Assembly (NCBI GenBank): GCA_964470025.1
Contig: CAYXZR010000005.1
Location: 1 to 48,613 of the forward strand
Direction: 5' to 3'
DNA from: CAYXZR01 sp964470025
Lineage (GTDB): Bacteria > Patescibacteriota > Patescibacteriia > Buchananbacterales > UBA6539
Length of the DNA stretch: 48,613 nt
Shown: positions 40,924-48,613 of the stretch, piece after piece
Numbering within the stretch: position 1 is the first letter of the stretch
Layout of the letters: each line of letters starts with the position of its first letter
The notes under the pieces: generated by a model
What the model was told of the DNA's origin: nothing
What the model saw: the letters and a program-made list of their open reading frames with translations, nothing else
The model's database searches: none
Position numbers and translations under genes: made by a program

Positions 40924-40956
40924 TAAAAAAGCAGCGCCTGGAAACCCAAACGCTGC
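40924..40956 (-). terminator. Terminator of the 41 kb gene
   Basis: GCAGCG (40931-40936) and CGCTGC (40951-40956) form the stem, with TGG/CCA pairing inside. On the minus strand a run of seven T follows. Confidence 0.8.
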
Positions 40957-40978
40957 ATTAAATGAGCGAGACCGAAAG

Positions 40979-41932
40979 TTACTCGGTCGACGTATTTTGA
41001 AGCGGAATACCCTTCTCGTCCAAAGAAACGCCAAGAAAAGTGGCAAGCTCAAGGTCAACCGGCTCAGTCGACGCCTGCAACTGCTCACGGAGATAATTGA
41101 ATTGCCCCTGAGTCGCTTGCTCACGCTTGACCATTACCTGATTAACCTCAAGCATCTCCGCACCATCCTTAACCCCTGAACCCGAGGCCTGGATAATCGT
41201 GCATGAGGACTCCAGTTCGTCTGGCGGCTGCTGATCAACAAGATCGGAAATAAGATCCGCGAGGGTAATTTCAGCTGCTTTCAGCTCGTCGATCTGAGCT
41301 CCAATTACTTCACGCTGTCGACGCATCTCGGCGGCCTTTGTGAGAAGCTCATCCAAAGACTTCTTGGACTGAATAAACATCTCAGCATCAACCTTGTCGA
41401 CCAACTGTCGAACCTCTGGAGACTTAACTGAATGAACCACGAACTGCTCACCCTCAGCCTCAACCACAATGTCGGCATAACCTCTTAGCTCTGAAATCGC
41501 TTGCCAAATAGGCCGAAGAAACTTCTGGCGTGCGTCCTCGATCTCTACCGAGAGACACCCAATTGAATCGAGAAGGCGGTTATCCTCTTCATTGAGCTCA
41601 ATCAACTCACTACGCTTCTGATCAAGCTGTAAAATAAGTGCCTTCACACTCTCTCGTGCAGTCTCTTCGAGGTGGGGTAAAATTTCGTCAACCGTTCCGG
41701 AGCGACTTTCTAGAAAAATATAGGTATCAGAAACCAAGCAACCACCAACCAAATGAACCTTGGAGCGCGGTGGGGCTCCAAATCCCATAAAGTCCGACAG
41801 AATAATCGCCGCTATCAAGGGACCCAGGGACCTAGCCACTCCCTTTGCCTCATCTTCAGTCAATGGGTTTTCATGGACCATGCCACACCCTGCACAACGA
41901 CCAACGTTTTTGTTTCCGCCATCTTGCGTCAT
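40979..41932 (-). CDS. Unrecognised coiled-coil protein with an N-terminal C-x-x-C
   Basis: A 317-residue protein. Residues 13-20 contain CAGCGMVH, which could be part of a zinc site together with His, though no second Cys pair follows. A Gly-rich, partly hydrophobic region (SLGPLIAAIILSDFMGFG) comes next. Residues 90-130 and 185-240 have the heptad look of coiled coils, rich in Leu, Glu, Arg and Gln (LEETARESVKALILQLDQKR). Near the end is a Gln/Thr/Ser-rich part. I recognise no family. It has a near-perfect promoter, an AAGGAAG ribosome site 8 bases before ATG, a hairpin in its leader and its own terminator; a 60-base sample (41161-41220) has 33 G or C, high for this genome. Confidence 0.65.
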   Translation of the reverse strand: MTQDGGNKNVGRCAGCGMVHENPLTEDEAKGVARSLGPLIAAIILSDFMGFGAPPRSKVHLVGGCLVSDTYIFLESRSGTVDEILPHLEETARESVKALILQLDQKRSELIELNEEDNRLLDSIGCLSVEIEDARQKFLRPIWQAISELRGYADIVVEAEGEQFVVHSVKSPEVRQLVDKVDAEMFIQSKKSLDELLTKAAEMRRQREVIGAQIDELKAAEITLADLISDLVDQQPPDELESSCTIIQASGSGVKDGAEMLEVNQVMVKREQATQGQFNYLREQLQASTEPVDLELATFLGVSLDEKGIPLQNTSTE

Positions 41933-41963
41933 TTCTGTACTTCCTTTCAGATTTTTAAATGTG

Positions 41964-41985
41964 CGACAAACAAGCTATCTTGTCG
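41964..41985. repeat. Inverted repeat in the leader of the 41 kb gene
   Basis: CGACAA (41964-41969) and TTGTCG (41980-41985) flank ten bases, just downstream of the -10 box on the minus strand. It could be an operator or a leader hairpin. Confidence 0.45.
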
Positions 41986-41992
41986 ATGTGCC

Positions 41993-42021
41993 AATATATA
42001 ATAAAAAGACAATTTTGTCAA
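41993..42021 (-). promoter_or_regulatory. Strong promoter of the 41 kb gene
   Basis: On the minus strand TTGACA (42021-42016), 17-base spacer, TATATT (41998-41993). Confidence 0.8.
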
Positions 42022-42052
42022 CATTAAACCTACAATCAAACCAACCTTTCTG

Positions 42053-42058
42053 CTATAC
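42053..42058 (+). promoter_or_regulatory. Possible smc -10 box
   Basis: TATACT ends 10 bases before the smc start, so the message would have almost no leader. No good -35 box is seen. Confidence 0.4.
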
Positions 42059-42068
42059 TAAAGCCATT

Positions 42069-44403
42069 ATGTATCTCGAACGAATAGAAATCCAGGGCTT
42101 CAAGTCATTTGCCCAAAAAACCACCATCGAATTCCCTCGCCCAGATGCCAAATCAGTATCTATTCTTAAAGACGACTCAAAAGCTACAAGCAATGCCAGC
42201 TGCGGTGTCACCTGCATCGTTGGGCCAAACGGCTCAGGCAAATCAAATGTAGTCGACGCGGTTCGCTGGGTGCTTGGCGAGCAATCACTAAAATCACTTC
42301 GAGGTAAAAAATCAGAAGATGTAATTTTTGCCGGCTCAGAGAAAAAAAGCCGACTTGGTATGGCCAGTGTCTCACTTCACATCAACAATGCCGATGGAGT
42401 GCTACCAGTTGACTATGAAGAAGTTGTCATCACTCGCAAGCTGTATCGCAGTGGCGAATCTGAGTACGTGCTAAACAAAAGCAAAGCGCGACTTCAGGAC
42501 ATCTTGATGCTAGCTGCCAAAGCAAACTTCGGCCAAAAAAGTTACAGTATCGTCTCACAAGGCTCAATCGATCAAGTATTAATGGCGTCACCTGCAGAGC
42601 GTAAAGATTTTTTTGATGACGCAGTTGGTGTTAAATCATTTCAAATCAAACGAGATCAATCAATCAACAAGCTAGAAAACGCCTGGAACAACCTACGACA
42701 AGTTGACGCACTGCTAACCGAAATCAAACCTCGACTCACGTCACTTTCTCGACAAGTAAAGCGGCTGGAGCGTCGTGAACAAGTAGAAAAAGATCTTCGC
42801 GCCGTTCAGCAACAATACTTTGGAAATCTTTGGCATCAGCTACAGTCAAACATAAAAGCAGCGCAGCCAGACATTGAAGCGCTTCAAGAAACACATAAGC
42901 AACAAGAAGCTGAATTACAAAAATTTCAACAGGAGCTCGGCAAACTAGAGCAGGAAGATTCTCGCTCAAAAGAGTTTGGTGAACTACAAAGCATTTACCA
43001 ACAAAAAATTAATCATAAAAATAAACTTCGTGAACGTCAGCTCATGATCGAAAACAAAATCGAATGGGCCAAAGAAAAAGTAGTAGAGCGCCTTGCACCA
43101 CTACCTATTCCAGAAATTGTAAACAAACTAAAAGAAATTGATTCACTTGAAGTAACTATTTCTATTGGGATTGAAAAAGGTACTGCCGAGCATCTTAAGC
43201 AAGTACAGCAAGACTTTAAGCGACTTTCAAAACTCCTTAAAGAGCTTATTGGCCAGCTAGAAAAACCACAAACCAAAGAACGACAACGTGGAGAGGTAAC
43301 TCCAGACATGCTCAAGGAGTTAGAACAAATAATTGTTGAGCTTAAAACTACTGACAGCGATATAGCTGAAGCACAGCACTCACTAGAAAACTTCAACAAA
43401 AAAGCCGAAGAAACAAAAGGTGCTTTCTTCGACATCCAGCGTAAACTTACTGATGTGCAAACCAAATACAACCAAACAGCTAGTAAGCTATCTGAACTAC
43501 GCGTTAACCTTGCGCGTCTTGAGACTAGACAACAAGATCTACAACGTGAAGTAAAAGAAGAGATGAACAGCGATGAGTGGATTAAACAGTTTACACCAAC
43601 AGAAATCAATGAACGTGAAACACACGACGAAATGCTTAAGCTTAAACGTCAACTCGAACTCATCGGCGGTGTGGAACCAGAAGTAATCGAAGAATATAAT
43701 AAAGTAAAAGAACGCCACGATTTTCTTGATGGCCAGTCATTAGACTTAAACGAATCGATAAAAAAACTTGAAAACGTGATTACTGATCTAGATCAAAAAA
43801 TACAACAACAGTTTGATCTATCATTTAAAAACATCAATAAAGAATTTACAAAATTTTTCCAGATATTATTTAACGGAGGAAAAGCCGAGCTTAAACTCAT
43901 CAAGGAAGATCCAAATCAAAAAGAAGAAAAAACCGATGAGACTGAAGAGTCGTCTTCAATTCTTGAGCAGCTCACTAAAGCAGAAGCAAATCTCAGTCCA
44001 AAAAAATTCTTGAAAAAACNNNNNNNNNNGCACTGGCACTGTTATCTCTGGAATCGAAATCACCGCAACACCTCCAGGTAAAAAAGTGCACTCTATTAGC
44101 ATGCTCTCAGGCGGTGAACGCTCACTGGCTTCTATTGCCCTAATCTGCGCAATCATTGCCAACAACCCTTCACCATTTGTGATTCTCGACGAAGTCGACG
44201 CCGCACTTGATGAAGCAAACACACAGCGCTTTGGCAAAATTATCGATGAGCTTTCTCACAAAACACAGTTTATTGTTATCACTCACAATCGAGGAACTAT
44301 GCAGCACGCCAATGTGCTCTATGGCGTAACCATGGGCGACGAAGGTATTTCAAGCCTCATCTCTCTGCAACTAGAAGAAGCCGCCAAGATTGTTCGACAA
44401 TAA
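42069..44403 (+). CDS. smc: Compact SMC chromosome-organising ATPase, interrupted by an assembly gap
   Basis: SMC proteins hold and shape DNA by pairing two ATPase heads at the ends of a long coiled coil. The start MYLERIEIQGFKSFAQ is a textbook SMC N-terminus, so ATG 42069 is chosen over an in-frame extension upstream. The Walker A loop is GPNGSGKSN (about residue 52). After the 10-N gap (44020-44029) the C-terminal head has LSGGERSLAS and the Walker B ILDEVDAALDEAN. The frame changes across the gap, which is expected for a join of unknown length. The sequence totals about 775 visible residues against about 1150-1200 in ordinary SMC, and no hinge domain is visible; coil breaks near PLPIPE (about 342). 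An acidic Glu/Ser/Lys stretch is inserted in the C-terminal head just before the gap. Confidence 0.88.
44020..44029. other. Assembly gap of 10 N inside smc
   Basis: Ten N bases; the reading frame differs on the two sides, so the true gap length is not 10. Confidence 0.99.
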
Positions 44404-44476
44404 AAAGAGTACAGTGCCTTTAGCCTGTATTTACTATAACCAAGCTTCATCCGCAATAGTAAAAATATTTTTCACT

Positions 44477-44971
44477 ATGAATCAAGCATCAACTTCTCAC
44501 AAGAAATCAATAATCACTCTATTTAAAATCTCTGCCAGCATTATTGTAGGCTTGATTGGAGTAAATCTATTGCATCCTATATTCAGACCACTTGATATAT
44601 TTTTACTAGATACATTTGGTTATCAGCATTTCTCAATGGGCTTGATAGACCCCGTGATTGCTATACTACTTTTAACCGCTATAGTATCTTTTTTCGCAAG
44701 TAAAAACAAAAAGCTTGATCTCAAAAAAGTATTACTTGGTAGCATGACGGCTACCATAATAAATATTTCAGCCATGGTTATAGGAATAGCTACTATAAAT
44801 AGTAAGGCAATTATTATTCCTTTAGTAATCAACTCAATTGCTATTTACTTTATCCCAATGAAGCTACTATACAAAATCATATTAAATACAGCGTATATAC
44901 TCCTACTGTTTCCTATTTGGTTTATGTATGCTCATAATATAGGCTGCAATATGTATGGCTCTTGTCTATAA
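44477..44971 (+). CDS. Small multi-pass membrane protein of unknown function
   Basis: A 164-residue protein from ATG 44477. Upstream in-frame codons exist as far as a TTG in the end of smc, but that part is polar and unlikely to be used. Four or five hydrophobic helices can be drawn (about 15-35, 48-72, 85-105, 110-128, 132-152), with short basic loops (SKNKKLDLKK). Two Cys lie near the end (GCNMYGSCL). No family is recognised. There is no clear ribosome binding site or promoter, so confidence in the start is low. Confidence 0.5.
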   Translation: MNQASTSHKKSIITLFKISASIIVGLIGVNLLHPIFRPLDIFLLDTFGYQHFSMGLIDPVIAILLLTAIVSFFASKNKKLDLKKVLLGSMTATIINISAMVIGIATINSKAIIIPLVINSIAIYFIPMKLLYKIILNTAYILLLFPIWFMYAHNIGCNMYGSCL

Positions 44972-45004
44972 AAAATACCCTTCTACCAACACAATAAACT
45001 AGCC

Positions 45005-45033
45005 TTGACTTTTCCAGCAAAATTTGCAATACT
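45005..45033 (+). promoter_or_regulatory. Probable rpsP promoter
   Basis: TTGACT (45005-45010), 17-base spacer, AATACT (45028-45033). A leader of about 130 bases separates it from rpsP. Confidence 0.5.
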
Positions 45034-45040
45034 ATAGCCA

Positions 45041-45109
45041 CTTCATACCTTCGTGGAATGAAGCAAAGGTACTAAAATTCGCTCTCGACTTCGGCGACAA
45101 AATGAAGTC
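45041..45109 (+). promoter_or_regulatory. Foldable leader before rpsP
   Basis: CTTCAT (45041-45046) can pair with ATGAAG (45058-45063); TACCTT (45046-45051) can pair with AAGGTA (45066-45071), and the two pairings exclude each other. A further stem is GACTTC (45087-45092) with GAAGTC (45104-45109). A possible autoregulatory element; not matched to a known class. Confidence 0.4.
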
Positions 45110-45171
45110 ATTTGCTAATTCACAAACAAGGTATTTTTTTATACTCAAAAATATCTTCTAATACTACACCT

Positions 45172-45702
45172 ATGATTAAAATTCGACTTGCTCGAATCGG
45201 TAAAAAGAAGCAACCAACATACCGACTTGTTGTATCAGACAACAAAAAAGACATGTACGGCACTCACCTTGAGATTCTTGGACACTACAACCCACGAACC
45301 AAGGTTACCGAAGTTAAAAAAGACCGAATCCTTGAATGGATCGGCAAAGGTGCAAAAGTCTCAGACACTGTTCACAACCTACTCGTTAGTCAAAACATTA
45401 TTTCTGGTGAAACAAAAAAATCATACTCAATCACTAAGAAGCGACAAGGGAAAATTGACGAAAAAGTAGCAGAACAAAAAGCTAAAGAAGAGGCAGAAGC
45501 TCAAGCTAAGAAAGAAGCTGAAGAGGCAGCTAAGGCTGAAGCAGAAGCAAAAGCCGCTGAAGAGGCAGCAGCCAAAGAAGAACCAAAGGAAGAAACTCCT
45601 GCAGAAGAAAAAACCGAGGAGCCAAAAGCTGAGGCTGAAGAGGCAGCAACAACAGAGGCTACTCCAGAAGAACCAAAGGAAGAAGAAAAAAAAGCTGAGT
45701 AA
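45172..45702 (+). CDS. rpsP: Ribosomal protein bS16 with long acidic-basic tail
   Basis: The first 90 residues are bS16: MIKIRLARIGKKKQPTYRLVV, then LGHYNPRTK and KDRILEWIGKGAKVSDTV. ATG 45172 gives the normal N-terminus; an in-frame TTG-type start 60 bases upstream would add unrelated residues. After about residue 100 comes a tail of some 75 residues made almost only of Ala, Glu and Lys, which doubles the usual length of 80-90. Such tails occur in several bS16 proteins and are probably unstructured on the ribosome surface. The stop is followed by a strong terminator, so khpA and trmD are not on the same transcript. Confidence 0.93.
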   Translation: MIKIRLARIGKKKQPTYRLVVSDNKKDMYGTHLEILGHYNPRTKVTEVKKDRILEWIGKGAKVSDTVHNLLVSQNIISGETKKSYSITKKRQGKIDEKVAEQKAKEEAEAQAKKEAEEAAKAEAEAKAAEEAAAKEEPKEETPAEEKTEEPKAEAEEAATTEATPEEPKEEEKKAE

Positions 45703-45710
45703 TCACTCAC

Positions 45711-45743
45711 AAAAAACACCCGTCGGTACCACGGGTGTTTTTT
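45711..45743. terminator. Terminator after rpsP
   Basis: AAAAAACACCCGT (45711-45723) pairs with ACGGGTGTTTTTT (45731-45743) around a seven-base loop. Confidence 0.92.
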
Positions 45744-45812
45744 ATTGACCAGTAATCATTCTCATGCCACACTAATATAAAATAATCATTTATTTTTATT
45801 ATCTTTAATAGT

Positions 45813-46019
45813 ATGACAATCAAACACAAAAATACACTATACATTAGTATTATTTTACTTCTATTAGTGTTAATCGGCGTATCAATTATTGAAACTGTTG
45901 GCACAGCATTTCCTTGGCTAGAGACATTTGCCCCGATGATTGTAATAACCGGATTTTTTACCTTCTTAGTTGCAACATCTTTGTTTATTTACGTCGTAAT
46001 TAGCAATTTAAAAAAGTAA
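45813..46019 (+). CDS. Small two-helix membrane protein
   Basis: A 68-residue protein with two clear hydrophobic helices (about 9-27 and 38-64) and a short outer turn between them (VGTAFPWLETFAP). The N-terminus is basic, which puts both ends inside the cell. No family is recognised. It lies between two terminated genes, with no obvious promoter or ribosome site, so it may be weakly expressed. Confidence 0.5.
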   Translation: MTIKHKNTLYISIILLLLVLIGVSIIETVGTAFPWLETFAPMIVITGFFTFLVATSLFIYVVISNLKK

Positions 46020-46027
46020 TCATCAGA

Positions 46028-46055
46028 TTGACAAAACAGCATATTATGCTATAAT
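46028..46055 (+). promoter_or_regulatory. Consensus promoter of khpA
   Basis: Perfect TTGACA (46028-46033) and perfect TATAAT (46050-46055) with a 16-base spacer and an extended TGC before the -10 box. It is the closest match to consensus in the window. Confidence 0.85.
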
Positions 46056-46063
46056 GTAATTAC

Positions 46064-46106
46064 TGTTATTGTTATTTCTCGGATTGGTCTCCGTTAACAA
46101 ATAACA
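46064..46106 (+). promoter_or_regulatory. Leader hairpin before khpA
   Basis: TGTTATTGTTA (46064-46074) pairs, with a one-base bulge, with TTAACAAATAACA (46094-46106), and CGGA/TCCG (46080-46093) pairs inside. No T run follows, so it is not a terminator; it may affect RNA stability or translation. Confidence 0.5.
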
Positions 46107-46146
46107 CTTCAGGACGTTAAAAAATAATATTAGACAGACAAAAGTT

Positions 46147-46473
46147 ATGTCAGAAATTACCGACCAACAGTTTGTCGAGTTTGTCGTCAAGGCACTTGTT
46201 GCTCACCCAGAAGACGTCAAAACCGAGCGTTCAGTAGATGAAATGGGTGTATTGATTACACTCCACATCAACCCAGCAGATATGGGACATGTGATTGGCC
46301 GACAAGGTCAAACAGCACGAGCTATCCGAACTCTTCTAAAGATCGTAGGTGCTCGACACAATGCTCGCGTGAACCTAAAAATTCACGAACCAGAAGGTAG
46401 CCGAGGTGCTTCTCGACCAATGGAAAGCGCTGAAGACGTAGACACTTCTGTAATCGATGACTTGAAGATCTAA
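46147..46473 (+). CDS. khpA: KH-domain RNA-binding protein KhpA
   Basis: A 108-residue single-KH protein (YlqC/KhpA type). The nucleic-acid-binding loop is GRQG in MGHVIGRQGQTARAIRTLL (about 45-63). The N-terminus FVEFVVKALVAHPEDV is typical. It is longer than the usual 75-80 residues by an acidic tail (HEPEGSRGASRPMES). KhpA proteins bind many RNAs and affect division and translation. It is placed between rpsP and trmD, the usual bacterial order, but here has a consensus promoter of its own, a leader hairpin and a terminator. Confidence 0.9.
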   Translation: MSEITDQQFVEFVVKALVAHPEDVKTERSVDEMGVLITLHINPADMGHVIGRQGQTARAIRTLLKIVGARHNARVNLKIHEPEGSRGASRPMESAEDVDTSVIDDLKI

Positions 46474-46486
46474 ACTTCACACAATC

Positions 46487-46511
46487 AAAACCCCGGCACT
46501 CCCGGGGTTTT
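46487..46511. terminator. Terminator after khpA
   Basis: AAAACCCCGG (46487-46496) pairs with CCGGGGTTTT (46502-46511) over a five-base loop. Confidence 0.9.
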
Positions 46512-46823
46512 ACTATTCTCATTTTCATCCACAGAACCTGTGCATGAACTATGCAAAACTGTAGATAACTTATGTACCACTGCAGGTATAAGTATGGGAA
46601 CATCACTGTGTACAGAATGAGACTTTCACACAGCTAAAAATAGTTCCCCACATTTCCACAAGATCATTCACACTCCACCCCAACATCTCCCCCATTTGCT
46701 GTGTATTTATTTTTTGCTAAAATAAAACTAAATTACCACTTATCCCCGCAATCCACAGGCTTATTATTGTTATGTATTAATTCTTTATATATATAATTTA
46801 ATACATATATAAACCAACCTCAC
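46512..46823. other. Gene-free stretch with several DnaA-box-like sites
   Basis: No gene is seen. Three 9-mers are one mismatch from TTATNCACA: TCATCCACA (46525-46533), TCATGCACA on the minus strand (46547-46539) and TTATCTACA on the minus strand (46568-46560). Weaker ones include CAATCCACA (46749-46757). The last 60 bases before trmD are almost all A and T, with a TATATA-rich stretch that may hold its promoter. Confidence 0.4.
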
Positions 46824-47483
46824 ATGCAATTTCATATCCTCACGCTCTTCCCCCAACTACTCGAATGCTACTTTTCTGAGTCAATTCTCAAAAGAGCAAT
46901 TCAAAATAAAAAAATATCCTGTCAGCTACATAACTTTCGTGACAATGCAGTTGATAAACACAACACTGTAGACGATAAACCATACGGTGGCGGAGCTGGT
47001 ATGTTGCTCATGGTTGAGCCTATCGTCAAAACACTGGCAAAAATCAAACGCAAGAAAAATTCCCGCGTTATTCTCCTGACTCCCGGCGGAAAAATCTTTA
47101 ACCAGCAGCATGCCAAGCGACTCGCCAAGTGCGACCAAGTGATTTTGATCGCAGGACGCTACGAAGGTTTTGATAAACGAGTTGAAAAATTTGTCGATGA
47201 AAAGATTTCAATCGGTCAGTATGTGCTTGCCGGCGGAGAAATTGCTGCTATGGCAATTACCGAAGCGATTGCACGTAATATTCCAGGAGTCTTGGGTCAT
47301 GAAAACGCGCTTGATGAAGAAAGTTACTCAAAAACACTGGACTATATCGAATATCCGCACTACACTCGCCCAGAAAATTTTAAACACAAAGGCACAGAAT
47401 ACAAAGTGCCAAAGGTATTACTCTCTGGAGATCATAAAAAAATAGCTCAATGGAGAGAAAAAAAAGCAAAAAACAACAGTTAG
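46824..47483 (+). CDS. trmD: tRNA (guanine-37-N1)-methyltransferase
   Basis: TrmD methylates G37 beside the anticodon and prevents frameshifting. The 219-residue protein starts MQFHILTLFPQLLE, has the DDKPYGGGAGMLLM segment (about 52-65), and the deep trefoil-knot motifs ILIAGRYEGFDKR and ISIGQYVLAGGEIAAM, where AdoMet binds. The C-terminal domain is slightly short compared with the usual 240-250 residues. It lies just before the rRNA operon, which has its own promoter. Confidence 0.95.
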   Translation: MQFHILTLFPQLLECYFSESILKRAIQNKKISCQLHNFRDNAVDKHNTVDDKPYGGGAGMLLMVEPIVKTLAKIKRKKNSRVILLTPGGKIFNQQHAKRLAKCDQVILIAGRYEGFDKRVEKFVDEKISIGQYVLAGGEIAAMAITEAIARNIPGVLGHENALDEESYSKTLDYIEYPHYTRPENFKHKGTEYKVPKVLLSGDHKKIAQWREKKAKNNS

Positions 47484-47536
47484 CAAATGTGTACAACTTG
47501 TGATTAACTGACGGTGCATTTTGCGCACGTAAACCC

Positions 47537-47565
47537 TTGACAAACATGCTGGGTTGCTGTAATAT
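47537..47565 (+). promoter_or_regulatory. rRNA operon promoter
   Basis: Perfect TTGACA (47537-47542), 17-base spacer, TAATAT (47560-47565), preceded by an AT-poor stretch. Confidence 0.75.
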
Positions 47566-47619
47566 ACCACACAGACTAAAGAAATTAGCTCAAATAAGGC
47601 AAAAGTATTTAGATTACAA

Positions 47620-47723
47620 CTCAAATTTAGTTAACTGATGTAAATCAAAGTGGCTAGAGAAAAAACAGTGGTATCTCATTTGTGGATCCTGCTGTTTTTT
47701 CTTCAGTAAATTACTAAATTGAG
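47620..47723 (+). ncRNA. Long hairpin in the 16S leader
   Basis: An inner stem GAAAAAACAG (47659-47668) with CTGTTTTTTC (47692-47701) is continued outside by CTCAAATTTAGT and CTGA (47620-47638) against TCAG and ACTAAATTGAG (47703-47723), with small bulges. It may take part in antitermination or leader processing. Confidence 0.5.
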
Positions 47724-47836
47724 GGAAAAAATGATGTTTGACAACGAAAGTGTGATTATCTAGCGAAAACATAACCGTTTTACGTTAAATTCCAAAATAA
47801 ATCTGGTTTTTGGTAGCTTTTCCTAAATAAAGCTAT

Positions 47837-48613
<777 letters not shown>

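Larger units (their letters stand above)
47484..47836 (+). other. Gene-free stretch: rRNA promoter and leader
   Basis: No gene is seen. The first 50 bases after trmD hold only a weak GTGC/GCAC stem. A strong promoter follows at 47537-47565, then a leader of about 270 bases with a long hairpin (47620-47723) and an AT-rich part up to the 16S start. Confidence 0.6.

Noticed and set aside
41760..42068. In-frame extension of smc upstream of ATG 42069
   Set aside because: It runs over the leader and coding region of the divergent gene, and the SMC family starts exactly at MYLERIEIQGFKSF.
43037..43609. Minus-strand reading frame of 190 codons inside smc
   Set aside because: The product is Ser/Leu/Cys-rich, typical of the antisense of a coiled coil; smc is certain on the plus strand.
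42069..44403. Frame change in smc as a real frameshift
   Set aside because: The change coincides with the 10-N scaffold gap, whose length is arbitrary.
44390..44476. TTG start for the membrane protein after smc
   Set aside because: It would overlap smc and add a polar, non-conserved stretch; ATG 44477 precedes a normal basic N-terminus.

Overview
The window looks like a scaffold from a Patescibacteria (Candidate Phyla Radiation, CPR) bacterium. It is AT-rich, most genes are short and tightly packed, and it uses the standard code (galU ends in TGA). The partial 16S gene at the right end carries base changes in the 530 loop and in the 338-358 region that are often seen in CPR. A long run of small secretion-pilin-like genes, a half-size MFS protein and a short SMC also fit. 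I would place it only loosely in the Parcubacteria-like part of CPR; a 16S tree would decide.

Layout. 1-2400: a yggT gene broken by an in-frame TAA, a six-helix MFS protein, a double-domain PhnB-like VOC protein and a tiny basic protein. 2492-10258: galU, an orphan solute-binding lipoprotein, and eleven divergent paralogues of a VirB2/TrbC-like pilin. A small lipoprotein on the other strand sits inside the array. 10268-20180: a DUF2079 membrane protein, then a seven-gene minus-strand operon of GT-C-like membrane glycosyltransferases and three GT2 enzymes, headed by an STT3-like protein. 20306-29256: yebC-ruvC-galT, a class A penicillin-binding protein, a DUF1461 protein and a large secreted beta-helix surface protein. 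29317-33968: the replication-origin region, with dnaA-dnaN leaving to the left and rpmH-rnpA-yidD-yidC-PRC protein to the right, and a 10-N assembly gap in the origin. 33985-44403: a diacylglycerol-kinase-like protein with a degenerate nucleotide motif, bactofilin, rpsT, holA, polA, three unrecognised single-gene units with their own promoters and terminators, and smc with a second 10-N gap. 44477-48613: a membrane protein, rpsP, a small membrane protein, khpA, trmD and the start of 16S rRNA behind a strong promoter and a foldable leader.

How it fits together: galU and galT supply UDP-sugars; the three GT2 enzymes probably move sugars onto polyprenyl phosphate, and the GT-C proteins would use these on the outer face of the membrane. 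The pilin array, the solute-binding lipoprotein, the beta-helix protein and the small lipoprotein are all predicted to be exported, so much of the non-housekeeping content concerns the cell surface. That would suit a host-attached life, but this is inference.

The items most worth a second look are the eleven-pilin array with one copy singled out by expression signals, an SMC with no visible hinge, self-contained moron-like single-gene units between housekeeping genes, inverted repeats over both promoter elements of rpmH at the origin, a terminator-like hairpin inside a coding region, and a compensated pseudoknot change in 16S rRNA. I found no CRISPR array, insertion sequence, prophage or tRNA gene.
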